64,000 nt of DNA, from the NCBI GenBank assembly GCA_946811185.2, contig OX328113.1, positions 1,054,001 to 1,118,000 of the forward strand. The letters run 5' to 3'. Positions 45,370 through 57,162 of the stretch are shown piece by piece. How positions within the stretch are numbered: position 1 is the first letter of the stretch; every line of letters begins with the position of its first letter. Made by a program: the position numbers and the translations under genes. The stretch is from Hippopus hippopus (lineage: Eukaryota > Mollusca > Bivalvia > Cardiida > Cardiidae). The notes below the pieces were generated by a model. That model was not told where the DNA came from, did no database searches, and saw only the letters and a program-made list of their open reading frames with translations.

Positions 45370-45557
45370 TTAACCCTGTACCAAACAATCCCGAGTTATG
45401 ACGACCCTGACTGGAAGTTCACGGCTTTTGAAAGCCATGTTGAAACAGGAGAAAATTCAGGTAACCAGCATATTTTCTCCTTTTCCCGCTATGTTTTTTA
45501 CCCTTTGACTGATAAAATATCATCGTTTGAATCACATTCAATATGTCATCTGCATTG
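45370..45557 (+). mobile_element. Family A MITE, 3'-truncated
   Basis: Starts TTAACCCTGTACCAAACAAT; core at about 45430-45495; right part ends after CAATATGTCATCTGCAT, where the reverse SINE tail (TTGATTGTATGGTGTCCAAC) begins. Confidence 0.65.
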
Positions 45558-45915
45558 TTGATTGTATGGTGTCCAACGCCGTTTTCAACAGTATTCAGTT
45601 ATGTCGCAGCCAGTACACCTTTCCATGTTTTATTGATTTTTTTTTTTAATTAGCGCTCCACTTAACCCTTTACCAAACAATCCCTGGTTTTTACGACCCT
45701 GAGATAGAAAGCTTTTGAAACACTGTGGGAAAAGGAGAAAATGCTAGTAACCAGCATTTTCTCCTTTTCCCACAATGATTTCTACCCTGCTTGAAACAAA
45801 TTATAATTTTTAGCTGCGTTTATTTTGTCGTCTGCAAGTGCTTTCAATTTGGACCAGTCTAAAATTTTGTCGTAGAGGTTTGCTAAAGAGTTAATTTTCT
45901 TTCCAAGCCACTCCA
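45553..45915 (-). mobile_element. SINE fragment interrupted by a Family A MITE
   Basis: TATGGTGTCCAACGCCG, CAGCCAGTACACCTTTCCAT and GCGCTCCACTTAA (left of the MITE) continue after it as TTAATTTTCTTTCCAAGCCA. An uninterrupted relative of the same junction (ACGCCGCTTAATTTTCTTTC) lies at 45951-45970. Confidence 0.7.
45662..45894 (+). mobile_element. Family A MITE, full length, inserted at TTAA in a SINE (233 bp)
   Basis: TTAA at 45662-45665 and 45891-45894, ends CCCTTTACCAAACAATCCC and GGTTTGCTAAAGAG, core at about 45718-45785 with GCTAGTAACCAGC. The right block TTTTGTCGTCTGCAAGTGC is shared with the copy at 3806. Confidence 0.85.
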
Positions 45916-45949
45916 CATTTCCATGTTTCAATTATCTTTTTTTTTCTAG

Positions 45950-46050
45950 CACGCCGCTTAATTTTCTTTCCAAGCCACTGACAACTTTCCTGCATTGCCA
46001 TCGTCAAAATAAAGGTCAGCAGTCAGAGAGGAATGAAATGTCATGTGCAA
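45950..46050 (-). mobile_element. SINE fragment (empty site relative to 45553-45915)
   Basis: TTTCCAAGCCACTGACAAC, TGCCATCGTCAAAATAAAGG and CAGTCAGAGAGGAATG match the reverse of the SINE middle. Confidence 0.55.
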
Positions 46051-46126
46051 ATTTATGTTTTCAATAAAGACAATTGTAAAATTTCGTCGCGTAGCAAAAT
46101 GTTAATTTTGTTTAAAAGTTCATGTA

Positions 46127-47667
46127 TACTGAACCAAAAAAGAAACTTCCCCTGTGTTTAAGTGCAAATGCAATGTTATTAAAAAAAAAAATCAAAATAT
46201 CAGATGACCTACATATATTCGGGCGAACGATTATGTGTCCGATAAAAGAAATTTTAACTCGATTGAAAGCATTTTGCAGAAGAAACCCGCTGAAAGCGAT
46301 TTTCACGTGCATGCACGGACCAGTATAATTCGTGTATATTTTTTGAAACCTTTCAGTCTAATTTTATAGACTTTCATGTCAATAAGAAAAAGACGTTGAA
46401 AAAAATTAAATTCTTTTTATTTTTCTTTATTTTTGATATGCCTAGAATTCCGCAAAATTTACGCGAACGTGCCATTGGCATGCTTAATGCTGGTATGACG
46501 ATGAATGCTGTTGCTATGAATATTGGATGTTCTGCTCGTGCTATTCGACACCTTAGGCAACGTTTTCAAGCAACAGGGCGTACGGAAGATCGACCACATA
46601 GTGGACGTCCTCGTGTCACCACGCGCGGCCAAAGACCGCTATATTCGGAACACCCACCTGCGCAATCGCTTCCAAACTGCCACAGCCACTGCTGCTAACA
46701 CCCCTGGTACACATAACAACCGTATATCTGCCCAAACTGTGCGCAATCGCTTGCGCGAGGGTGGGCTACGTGCACGTCGTCCATACGTTGGTTGTGTTTT
46801 GACGCGACGTCACCGCGTAAATCGTGTTAATTGGGCACGTACACACCAACGCTGGCTTAGACAACAATGGAATAGCGTTATTTTCTCTGACGAGTCCAGG
46901 TTTTCCATTCATCGAGGTGATGGCAGGGTTCGAGTATACCGTAGGAGAAATGAACGTTATGCCGACTGTTGCGTACTTGAACGAGATCGTTTTGGGGGTG
47001 GGGGTTCTGTCTTGGTCTGGGCGGGCATTGCACATGGCTTTCGCACTAATCTCGTCGTTATCGAAGGGAATTTGAATGCCCAACGCTACCGAGATGAAAT
47101 TCTTGCGAGGCACTTTATCCCACTGTTTCAAAATAATGCCAATATCACTCTTTTTCAGCATGATAATGCCACAAGCCATACAGCTAGGGACAATGTGAAT
47201 TTCCTCAGGGCGAATAACATTTGCATTTATTAATGACTGGCCTGCCAAAAGCCCTGATCTGAATCCCATTGAACACCTTTGGGATAATTTGGACCAGCGT
47301 GTTAGACGTCGCCCTATTCCACCGTCAAACGTCATTCAGCTAAGACAAGCCTTAATTCAGGAATGGAACAACATTCCACAAGCCGAAATCAATACACTTA
47401 CCCGTTCTATGCGCCAGCGATGCCAGGCAGTCCTTCATGCTGAAGGTGGTCATACCCGGTATTAATTTGTGATTTTGGTGAGCGACCCCTTCCGCATTTT
47501 AACTACCATTTCACTACTTTTGGATAAACCCTCAGCAATAATTTTTTTTCACACAAAGTCGCAATAAAATACTCTTTCAATGCATATAAATCTAGTTTAA
47601 TCCTGATTTTTCATATTTGTGTATATCTGCACTTAAACACAGGGGAAGTTTCTTTTTTGGTTCAGTA
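46127..47667 (+). mobile_element. Tc1-like DNA transposon, copy 2 (1541 bp)
   Basis: Same about 40-bp terminal inverted repeats as copy 1, flanked by TA (46125-46126; 47668-47669). Slightly longer than copy 1 because it keeps the nine bases encoding Glu-His-Leu and has longer A runs. Confidence 0.9.
46438..47465 (+). pseudogene. Tc1-like transposase, copy 2; two frameshifts, catalytic Glu codon retained
   Basis: Starts like copy 1 (MPRIPQNLRERAIGM). An extra A in GGCCAAAGACC (46631-46633) moves the frame after the SGRPR region; an extra T in AACATTTGC (47220-47222) shifts it again just before the SPDLNPI motif. The GAA codon for the third catalytic residue is present at 47271-47273, and the downstream C-terminus is uninterrupted to TAA at 47463-47465. 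Neither copy can make a complete enzyme. Lesions differ between the two copies, so they arose after they separated. Confidence 0.85.
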
Positions 47668-50600
47668 TATATAAAAGTGAAGAGCGGGTGTTAACTTTGG
47701 GACTATTCATTGCTCGAGTGCAGATGTAGTTTCCGGAAAGAAGAATTGAGAGAGATTTGTATAGTATAAGTTGCAAGAACTTGTGTTACATTCTATGTAC
47801 AATCTATGTTTTAAAGTAAAGATTTGTCTGACGGTCCCGAAATCATTTTAAATCTAAATTCTCCGAGGCCCTCCATGACTAGTCCCAGCCATCAAACACC
47901 AAAATTCTGAAGTATTCAAAAGAGGTTTTACAATACATGGATCTGTGGAAATCGATATTTGACCAATCAGGTCATCGCATTTATTCTACCGGATGTGCAG
48001 CCTTGTCTGCTATTTCGGCTCCCAAATAAACGACTGTTAACGTTGGAGGGATGCGATAGTTTTTACTTATTTTGTGTTTTAAACGTTTGAATTTAAGAAA
48101 AAGTTTAAAATATGTGCTTTGCGAACGTGCACCGCTGACGTGAGATCACGCAGAGGCTGTAGACAAGTTTGAATTATGATAATGACTGAAAATGGGACAT
48201 ATGCAAAGAGTTCTGATCAGCGCAACATTACACAATGGATTAATTAATGCTATAGTTTTTCCCCCCTCTGAAAGATTTTGAAAGAGACAAAATGTTTTTA
48301 AGTGGACAACAATGGTAAAAATAAATCTATATGAAATACTAATAAACAGAAAATACCTTTACTTGAATATCTAACCTTGTTCAATAACCTATGCACATCC
48401 AAAAAGTGGCACTTGTCATCAATGTATCAAATTGACGTTAATCGTAACCCTTGGTGCATGGAGAATATGCTGAATGTGTAGATGTAGATCAGACTGCAAA
48501 TAACATGCAGTTTAATCTTGGACTAAAACTATCTACTATTTACAATAAGCATATTGACGTGTATTCCTCACTACATATTCCTCACTAAAGGCAGAATTCA
48601 GTTATTAAATTAAGTCTAACTCTATTCTGTACCAGGGGAAGTTCAGCTAAAAAGGCAACTTATGTTAATTAAATAAACTTTTTACTTAGTCGTATTTAAG
48701 TGGATTTGCACATCTGCCAGGATGTGTCGGTAACCTGTTAACTGATAAGAAGTATGTTTGATTGCAAACCAGTTTGCCGCTCTAATCAACTTGACCACCC
48801 GTTGTCTTTAGTATATCACAACATAAAACAAACTACCGTCACTGATATTAACAAGTTTTTTAATTGACAGCACTTAACACATTTTAAAATCATAAGACAA
48901 CCCTGTTTCCCTTAACATGAATTTGAAATTTTTCATAGTCATGTCATAGTCAATTTTTCATAAACTTACACTTCTCTGTAGAATCAGACAATCTATATTT
49001 TTTTCGAAATGCTTGTAATTCACTGTTATTTAATTGGGTATGATGTTGAGATGACTTTACTTGCCTTAAGAAAACAATAAGTATATCTTATTCTATTATT
49101 CTGTGGCAAAACGGGGGTTTGTTGAGGTGTTTTATTCTTTCTCATTGAAGTTCAAAACTTTGCAAAAACAAGTTGATCTATTACATTGTTCGTAAACCCC
49201 GTAAATCCCCGTAAACCCCTTTTTTTGTACATATCTTTGTGTAAATTAGTTCAAGCATCTTTAATTTTCTCACCGAGTATTCATCATCGGCAGAAACATT
49301 ACGATAAGAATATTTTTTTCCGGAATTTTGTGAGAAACAATCAAGACAGCACGATTTAAGTAGCCTATCTGCTATACTGTATACGTATTTACTGTGGTTG
49401 TTTGGGAGCCCTTGGCAACAGTAACCAAGGAAGTCGGTTTATCTTATCACCACGAATCCATGTATGGATTTGTCTTCTACTTTTGTCGTAGCTAAATGCC
49501 TTTGAATGAATAGAAAATGTGCCCAAAAGAACGAGGGAGTGGCCTTAAGAGAGACAGAGGGAAAATTAGACAAAAAACACAGACAAACAGACAGACAGAC
49601 GACCGACAGTTTATAAATAGAGCCATGGATATTAAACTAACACAAAAATCGGACAAGAAATGATCTTCACTAAGTTTTAGGGGTGTCATACTATTAATAT
49701 ATCGTCTGCTGATGGAATGAATGTCAATAGATAGCTTTAGTCAAGTCCATGTTATCGACAGTTTGAGGCTAGTCTACTCTTATTTTAGAATTATGGAATA
49801 TTAGCAGGTCATTACGATTTTTTTAAACATAGTAATCAGTTGTTAAGCTTTTTTGGACTATCTTAATGCCTGTCTATGCCAACTAGGCTACTCCTTACTT
49901 TTACTTAAAATTGGCATTAGGAATTTTTATGGTTGACTTCCCCATCCCCAAACTGAAAGTGATCATCAGTGCCGAGTCCCAACTTCTAAGAGTAATATGT
50001 TGGGCTTGGACAGGACTTGAACCTTTAGCTCCTCGCTTAAAGGACAGTTGCTCAAACCAGTTAGATGCCCAAATCCCAAATTGCTCTCTTTGGAACAGGC
50101 TTCTTCGTCCCTCAGCTTGTTCGTACCACAGGGACTCGATCCAGTAATTTTTTCGGTATCTTGTAAGTAAATAAAGTCTTGTTAAGTTGTTCGCTCGAAC
50201 GGAGCATAGTCAGTAAGTGTAAGCAGAGGTTTGTGTAATGAGGTTAAAAGAATGTTAGGCATTGTATATTTTGGGTCGAATAAGCTCATTGAAGGAACAA
50301 GCCCAGGGACAAAGGGTTTGTTTTTGCACAAACAAGCCAGAAATCATCGACAACACTTGTCAAAATATTTAGATGTATACATGCTTGTTTACCTTCTATC
50401 ATTTATCTATCAGACATTTAGCATTTTTCTTTTCTTATGCATTGTTATGATATGGGAAATAACTCTTGCCATTCTGATTGCGGACTATACTTCCCCTGTA
50501 AGAGGTACTGTTCTTGACCCCTTTTATAGACCCTTTTAGGTTTTGACTACTTCCTGGTAACGAAACTGGAAAACTGTGCATGTGCACTCGTGTAAGGCTA

Positions 50601-51174
50601 AAGAAAACAGTGGCCGATTATTGATTATGTGCACAAAAACGTTAAATTATGAATGATTACATGAAAAACGTTCTGTCCAGAGGCAAAGAAACGATACATA
50701 GACAAACTTACTTGCTTCGGGTTCAACCACGTTGAAAAAAAAAAGATCCATATTTAAGTGATAGTAAGACGAAGACGTCAAAGAAAAAACAAGAAAACTC
50801 GTCACTGTTGCGGATTAATGATAATATTCTAAATGGCTAAGTGTGTAATTTGGTTCAATATACCTTTATCTAGTAAACTGACAGATCAGGACAGTTTCGG
50901 AGAAATAATATGCACGCCTACAAATCCTTTTTTTGTTAATGAGTGGGTCCTTACATATGCTTGTTACATGTGAACGTCAGATCTATACGAGCTACAACAT
51001 CATCAAAGCAAAGGTTAACCGATTCCAGGCAGTAACAGACAAACCCTGCAAAGTACGGGAAAAAGGAAAAATGTTTGTTGCCAGCATGTTACCGTCACCA
51101 TAATGTTTCCTTGAGCCATATTATGTAGGGTCGTTAATTAAGACGAGGGAGAGTAAGGTAAAGGGTTTATAAAG
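47668..51174. other. Largest stretch without a recognised gene
   Basis: Mostly unique-looking AT-rich DNA. It contains a Family C remnant at about 48482-48535, two GTAAACCCC-type repeats near 49190-49215, a (CAGA)n run near 49585-49600 and, at about 50505-50600, a segment with patchy similarity to the reverse strand of the LTR at 51952 (TAGACCCTTTTAGG, GCATGTGCACT). A hydrophobic 102-codon frame at 50231-50539 has no supporting features. Confidence 0.45.
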
Positions 51175-51245
51175 GGTACCCACCAAATATATCACATACT
51201 TGTTAGTTTGGTACCCACCAAATATATCACATATTTGTTAGTTTT
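51175..51245 (+). repeat. 35-bp direct duplication
   Basis: GGTACCCACCAAATATATCA ... GTTAGTTT occurs twice back to back with one mismatch and a one-base spacer difference. Confidence 0.85.
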
Positions 51246-51951
51246 TATCATAGAACTTTTCGAACATAGAAAAAGTCCGGTGGTCGTGTATGGTTGCTCT
51301 TTTTCCATAATTGTTTTTCAAGAGGGATGGTAAGCCCTAAATAATATATAATTTATGTTAAACTCTTGGGAAACATTGTTGAAAGGTTGAAATAATGGCT
51401 AAAAGCATTTTTTCTGATTTACTCACTGTGATTTTTTTTTTCTATTAGATCTAGTCGTCAAGATTTGTAAATATTTGATAAAAGGTTAGATGGAAGTTCA
51501 ACAGTTTTAACATTAATTAGTGAGATCACTGTACACAAGGAGCCAATTGAGTGTGTCGAATACATAATTATGGAGGGAGACAATATGATAAGTATCCCTT
51601 AGCCTGCAGTGCGTTATCTGTAATGGACTCCGTGAAAAGCATAATAAGAGAAAATTTCGTACATAGGGGAAGTCTGATCTTGAATCCTCACAAGTTCTTA
51701 TGATACCGGGTTTGAGTGATACTGATTACGGTAAATGACGCGAACTTCAGTGCACATTCCTCTCAAGCTGGTCAAAAATATAAATTCGGCAGGATACATC
51801 TGTGCCTTAATAATCGATAACCTATAAAACAATAACAATAGGCTTAAAATTTAAACAAGAACTATAGAATCTCTTTGAAAAAAAAAAAGGACTATACAAT
51901 AGTGAACAAATAATTTGAAAAAAAAAAATACGGGGACGGTTAAGGGGGAAG

Positions 51952-52359
51952 TGTAACCGATTCGCAATGGAAATTTTGGACATTTAAATCAAAAGTGTGG
52001 TGTTTTGACTGTGGGACGTTTATCTGTTTATTCATCCCAGTGCACAGCATGACGACACCATCCCGTGACACTATTATTCTTCACAGATTTTATCCATAAA
52101 TTCTTTTGACAAGTCCCAACATAACAGACATTCAACAGTTTGATACTGGACTTTTTGCCCTACAAGCAGTGCGCATGCGCGTAAAGCGGAATTCTGGGAT
52201 CGAATTTCCTTGGCAACAAACGGCGTCCTAAAAGGGTCTATACTGTATGCATTCCTCTCTGATAGCAGTCTGTAACTAGGTAGCATAGATTAAACATCTA
52301 ATAGAAAACTACAACTCGTGTTCATTTACCCTGCACCCAGACAACAAAACAATATAACA
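51952..52359 (+). repeat. Long terminal repeat (408 bp)
   Basis: Starts TGTAACCGATTCGC and ends AATATAACA, the usual TG...CA boundaries, with a purine tract immediately before and the primer-binding site immediately after. It contains GTGCGCATGCGCG (52170-52182), a match to the palindromic NRF1-type site. Confidence 0.75.
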
Positions 52360-52376
52360 TGGTGTCAGAAGTTAAA
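52360..52376 (+). promoter_or_regulatory. Primer-binding site
   Basis: TGGTGTCAGAAGTTAAA directly follows the LTR; TGGTGTCAGAAG is complementary to the 3' end of a tRNA ending CUUCUGACACCA, as in leucine tRNA-primed retroelements (established knowledge). Confidence 0.65.
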
Positions 52377-52504
52377 CTGGAACTATATTGATCAAGATAA
52401 AGAGAGATTTATTGATTTGTCAATATACTTGGATTTAATACGTTCTATTTTCATCACCGTAACAAAGTGACTGAACAAAGGAAACTTCAGGACAGTGCCC
52501 AAGA

Positions 52505-55500
52505 ATGGTCTGGGATGCGAGGGACTTAGCGAACGCTTTTAAAAAGTTTCGAGAACACGCAGAGTTTATGTTTGGTGGACCATTAGAGAAAAAGTCAGAG
52601 GAAGCCAAGTGCAACTACCTCATGTTGTGGATGAGAGAAAAAGGCAGAGAAATTTTCTCTACTTGGGAACTCAGCCAAGATCAGAGGAAGGACTTAAATA
52701 GTTACTTTGAAGGATTTGAGAAATACTGTAAACCCATATCCAACACCATCTACAGCAGATTCCTCTTTCGGTCCAGAATTCAAATGGACAGTGAACCTTT
52801 TGACGAATATGTTACAGAGCTCAAGTTGCTCATAAGGGACTGTGATTACCCTGTGGCTATACAGGAAGAGGTTATACGTGATCACATTGTGTTCGGCATT
52901 AAAAGTAATCAAGTGAGAGAGAAGCTCATACATGAGGGCTCAGACCTGAGTCTACAGAAGTGCCTGGACATTGCCAGAATAAGCGAGATCAGTCAGTCAC
53001 AACTGAGATCCATGGACAATCCAGGAGCCATAGAGATGGTGCGACAAGAGGACCATAACAGTCGAGGCCGAAACAGACAAGCAAAACAGATGAATGTACA
53101 GAAACAGTCAAACAGATTAGAAAGTCAATGTGACATATGTGGACTTGTACACTGTCACAATTCAAATAAACACTGCCCAGTACTAGGACAAAAGTGTCGA
53201 TACTGTGCAAACTATAACCATTTTGAAAAAATGTGTCGTAAACGGATTAAGGATAACAAATCAAAGAAAGTACCTGAGGTAAGGTCAAACCTTTCTAACT
53301 CTTCTGATTTAGTTGATCCTGAATTTACAGTAAATACTGTGCAGCATGACAAAGTGACAAATCAAGCTTTTGTAGATATTGGTATTTGCAATGGAACACT
53401 GAAAATGAAAATTGATACATGTGCTCAAGTAAATGTCATTCCAACATTGCAATACTACAATCTACCAAATTTTGCACGACTACAGCACACACACAGGCGC
53501 TCGAAAGCTTATGATGGTAGTCAATTAAAAGTTGAGGGCTTTGTCAAATTAAAATGCAGATATAAGGGTCAGGTCACAAAGGAAGAATTCTACATTGTAG
53601 ATACGCCTACTTCACACCCTATTATTGGTCTTGAAACGTGCATGTTGCTAGGTCTAATAAAGTTGATTCACACTATGGACATCGACAGACCTGCCATAAC
53701 AAGACAAGACGTATTAGACTCATACAAAGATGTATTTACTGGTATAGGAACTTTACCAGGTGAATGTGAAATTCATCTTCGACACGACGCCAAACCTGTC
53801 ATACACCCACCTCAGAAAGTTCCGATTGCGATTAGAGACAGACTTAAGACACAGCTGGATGACATGGAAAAATCGCATGTTATCTGTAAGGTTACGGAAC
53901 CTACAGAATGGGTCAATAGTCTAGTGACTGTTCAAAAGAGTAACGGGACATTGTGGATATGTTTGTGCCCAAAAGACTTGAAGGAATTGATAAAAAGACC
54001 GCATTATCCAAGCAAAACGATCGACGACATACTGCCAGACTTGGCAGGTGCAAAGGTTTTTTCTAAGCTAGATGCTAGAAGTAGTTACTGGTCGATCAAA
54101 CTGACGGAAAAATCGTCACTGTACACGACGTTTAACACGCCATTCGGGCGATACAGATTTCTTAGACTGCCATTTGGAATCAAATCGGCAAATGATTTGT
54201 TCCAGCAGAAAACGGATGAATGCTTGGAAAACCTACCTCATGTTAAAACCATAGTAGATGACATTGTGGTGTATGGAAACGATCAAGCCACACATGACAG
54301 AAATCTGGACTTACTGTTGACCAAATGCAGGGAGAAGGGTATTAGGTTAAACCCAGAAAAGACGGAAATAAGAAAGCAAGAAATACCATTCTTTGGTCAC
54401 ATATTGACTGCAACAGGACTAAAAATGGACCCTGCAAAAGTTAAAGCTATTCGGGAAATGCCATCCCCTCGTCAAAAGCAGAACTGCAGACAGTTCTAGG
54501 TATGATTACCTATCTGCAACGCTTCGCCCCATCTTTAGCAGAGATGACTAGTCCTATGAGACAATTACTGAAAAACGATGTCGAATTCGAGTGGAGTAAG
54601 GCATGTAAAAATGCGTTCACTAAGATCAAAGACGTGATAACGCAAAACCCAGGACCTGTACTGACATAATTTGACCCTAAAAAGGACATTATATTACAGG
54701 TAGACTCATCCAAATTTGGACTAGGAGCAGCATTGCTGCAAGATGATAGACCAGTGAGGTATGCATCAAAGTCACTGACTCAGACAGAAATCAATTACAG
54801 CCAAATTGAAAAAGAGTTGTTTGCTATCGTGTTTGGATGCACACAATTTCATCAGTATGTTTATGGCAGACCCATTAACGTACTGACAGACCATAAGCCG
54901 TTAATAGCAATATTTAAGAAAAACATACAGACAGCACCGCCTCATCTGCAATGATGATGTTGTCACTGTCAAGATATGACATAAATCTGACATACATACC
55001 AGGGAAAGAAATCCCTCTGGCCGACACTCTGTCAAGAAAGTTTTTACCTGACACTTGTCCTGACTTGATAGACAGACTGGACAAACAAGTACATGGAGTT
55101 ATGTCATGTTTTCCTGTAGGTGATCAGAAAATGGATTATCTCAGAGCTGAGACAAAGACAGACAGACATATGCAGCTATTGATTGAAGTCATAATTAATG
55201 GTTGGCCAGAAAATAGGACTGACTGTCCAAGAGAACTGATAGAGTTCTGGAACTATAGGGACGAACTGACCGTAATTGACGGAATAGTTCTGAAAGGGAC
55301 AAAGATTTTTGTTCCAGAAGCATGTAGATCATTCATGCTAGAGAAAATTCATGACACACATTTGGGTATTGAAAAATGCACACAGAGAGCCAGAGAAATA
55401 CTGTTTTGGCCAAAAATGTCAAAAGACATCAAACAGCTCATTCAAAAATGTTCCATTTGCCTTGAGCACAGAAATTCAAATGTGAAGAAACCCTTACAAT

Positions 55501-56513
55501 GTAGTAATATTCCCGAGGGACCATGGCAAATAGCTGCCACGGACATTTTTTATTGGAATAATGCAAATTGTATTTTGCTTGTAGACTACTACAGTAGATA
55601 TTTTGAAGTCAGTATATAGCCTGACAGTAGATCAGCAACAGTCATAGACCGCCTGAAAAGTTATATGAGTAGGCATGGTATTGTTCAAAAGCTAATTAGC
55701 GATGATGCTACTCAGTACACTTCTCAAGAATTTAAGAATTTCGCAAGAAATTGGGATTTCATTCATGAAACGTCAAGCCCATTATACCCCAAAGGTAATG
55801 GTCTGGCTGAGAGAACAGTACAAACAATCAAAGCCCTTTTCACCAAGGCAAAACAGTGTGGGAGAGATCCTTATCTCTCATTATTGGAGTATCGTAATTC
55901 TCCATTAGCCTGTGGGAAATCCCCAGCACAGCTACTTATAAGTAGACAGTTAAGGTCAGTTCTGCCAGTGACATCAGAACAACTTGCCCCACAAGTGCCA
56001 AACAAAATGCAGGTCAGATCGAAAATGAATAATGTCAAACACAGGTCAAAGTTTCATTATGATAAGCATTCAAGGTCGCTTAAGCCCTTGGATATTGGGG
56101 AAAGAATCAGAGTAAGATTTGGTAAACTTTGGAAACCTGCTGAAGTTACTGAAAAGATCAATAGTAGATCATATTTAGTTAGGACTGAAAATGGTGCTGA
56201 ATACAGGAGAAACAGGTACCATTTGCTCAAAACCAATGAAGGCAAAGTTGCCGATAACCAGTCAAGCACACTGCAGATAGAATACAGTAATGTATTTAGG
56301 AATGATTTAAAGAGTAAATCATTGCAAAGTGAACAAATTGCTTCACAAGCACATGCAGAACACTCAGATACACAGACACATGTGCAGACACCTGTAAATA
56401 CCAATAGTTCGTCTGAAAATAGCAGCAGTACAAATAAAGTTGAATCAGAGTCTGAATTCAGGACAACAAGGTCAGGGAGAAAGGTGAAACCACCTCAACA
56501 CTTTCCCAGATAA
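52505..56513 (+). pseudogene. Degenerate Gypsy gag-pol polyprotein
   Basis: Gag occupies roughly the first 220 codons and ends in a CCHC zinc knuckle (CRYCANYNHFEKMC). The protease active site reads Asp-Thr-Cys at 53414-53422, where aspartic proteases have Asp-Thr-Gly. Reverse transcriptase follows with FSKLDARSSYW (first Asp) and VDDIVVYG (Asp pair). Breaks, in order: a frameshift near 54470, a TAA at 54667-54669, a frameshift near 54952, and a TAG at 55617-55619. Between them RNase H (QVDSSKFGLGAALL, IEKELFAIVFG, LTDHKPL), the integrase zinc finger (HDTHLGIEKC ... CSICLEH) and the integrase core (ATDIFYW, SDDATQYTSQEF, GLAERTVQTIK) are readable. The chromodomain-free C-terminus ends HFPR. 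The copy is clearly inactive. Confidence 0.85.
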
Positions 56514-56710
56514 AATATTTGTTGTAAGCTGTGCTGAGACTCTGTCAGGTTAGTCAAGTTTCATCAATTTCCTTTATAGTTTCCTTTGATATTTTTTTTA
56601 TTTATCTTAAATCTTTGTCAAAAACTGAAGTTGTCAAATCATCCAATTTGTGAAAATTGCTAGGCAACATATAAATTTGACTCAAATTTTGGGATTGGTC
56701 TGGTAAAGGG

Positions 56711-56925
56711 TTAATAATCCTGTGTTTCAAGGGCCTTGAGGAAAAAAAGTTTGTGGAAACATTGAAGAAAAAGCAGAAAATGCTTGTAACAGTGACCAAC
56801 ATTTTCTTCTTTTCCCACAGTGTTTCTACCCTATTACAGACAAATCATTGAGCCACACTGATGTTCTCTTCTACAAATGATCTTGATTTGGACTTGTACA
56901 CAATTTTATTTTTAGCTGTTTCTGA
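56711..56925 (+). mobile_element. Family A MITE, diverged
   Basis: TTAATAATCCTGTGTTTCAAG follows GGTAAAGGG of a preceding copy; core at about 56755-56825 (AAAATGCTTGTAACAGTGACC has a small insertion in the centre). Confidence 0.6.
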
Positions 56926-57162
56926 AGATAATGGCGAGTTTCAAAAATTTGACATTCTATGATATCTCTGTTATTATTGAAGATATTTTTTTCAAACTGG
57001 ACTGGTTGTTAAAGATCAAATGGGAAACTCATACAAAAGGGGCAGGTAACCATCTAAATATATTTGAAAGTCTTTTGCCAGTTTTTGGATTCACAATTTT
57101 CACTTAAAGCATTGGCAGCCAAGCATTGACACCTCCATGTGATGCTCTTGTTTAATAAAGCG

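Larger units (their letters stand above)
51942..56513 (+). mobile_element. Ty3/Gypsy LTR retrotransposon, single LTR, 3' truncated
   Basis: Layout: polypurine tract-like AAGGGGGAAG (51942-51951), LTR (51952-52359), primer-binding site, a single gag-pol frame with several breaks (52505-56513), and no second LTR within the following several kilobases. Domain order protease, reverse transcriptase, RNase H, integrase defines Ty3/Gypsy. Fused gag-pol and the integrase C-terminus (YRRNRYHL) resemble the invertebrate C-clade/Mag-type group; the assignment within Gypsy is tentative. Confidence 0.85.

Noticed and set aside
50231..50539. 102-codon frame with a hydrophobic stretch
   Set aside because: No family resemblance, no splice or promoter signals; AT-rich chance frame is likely.
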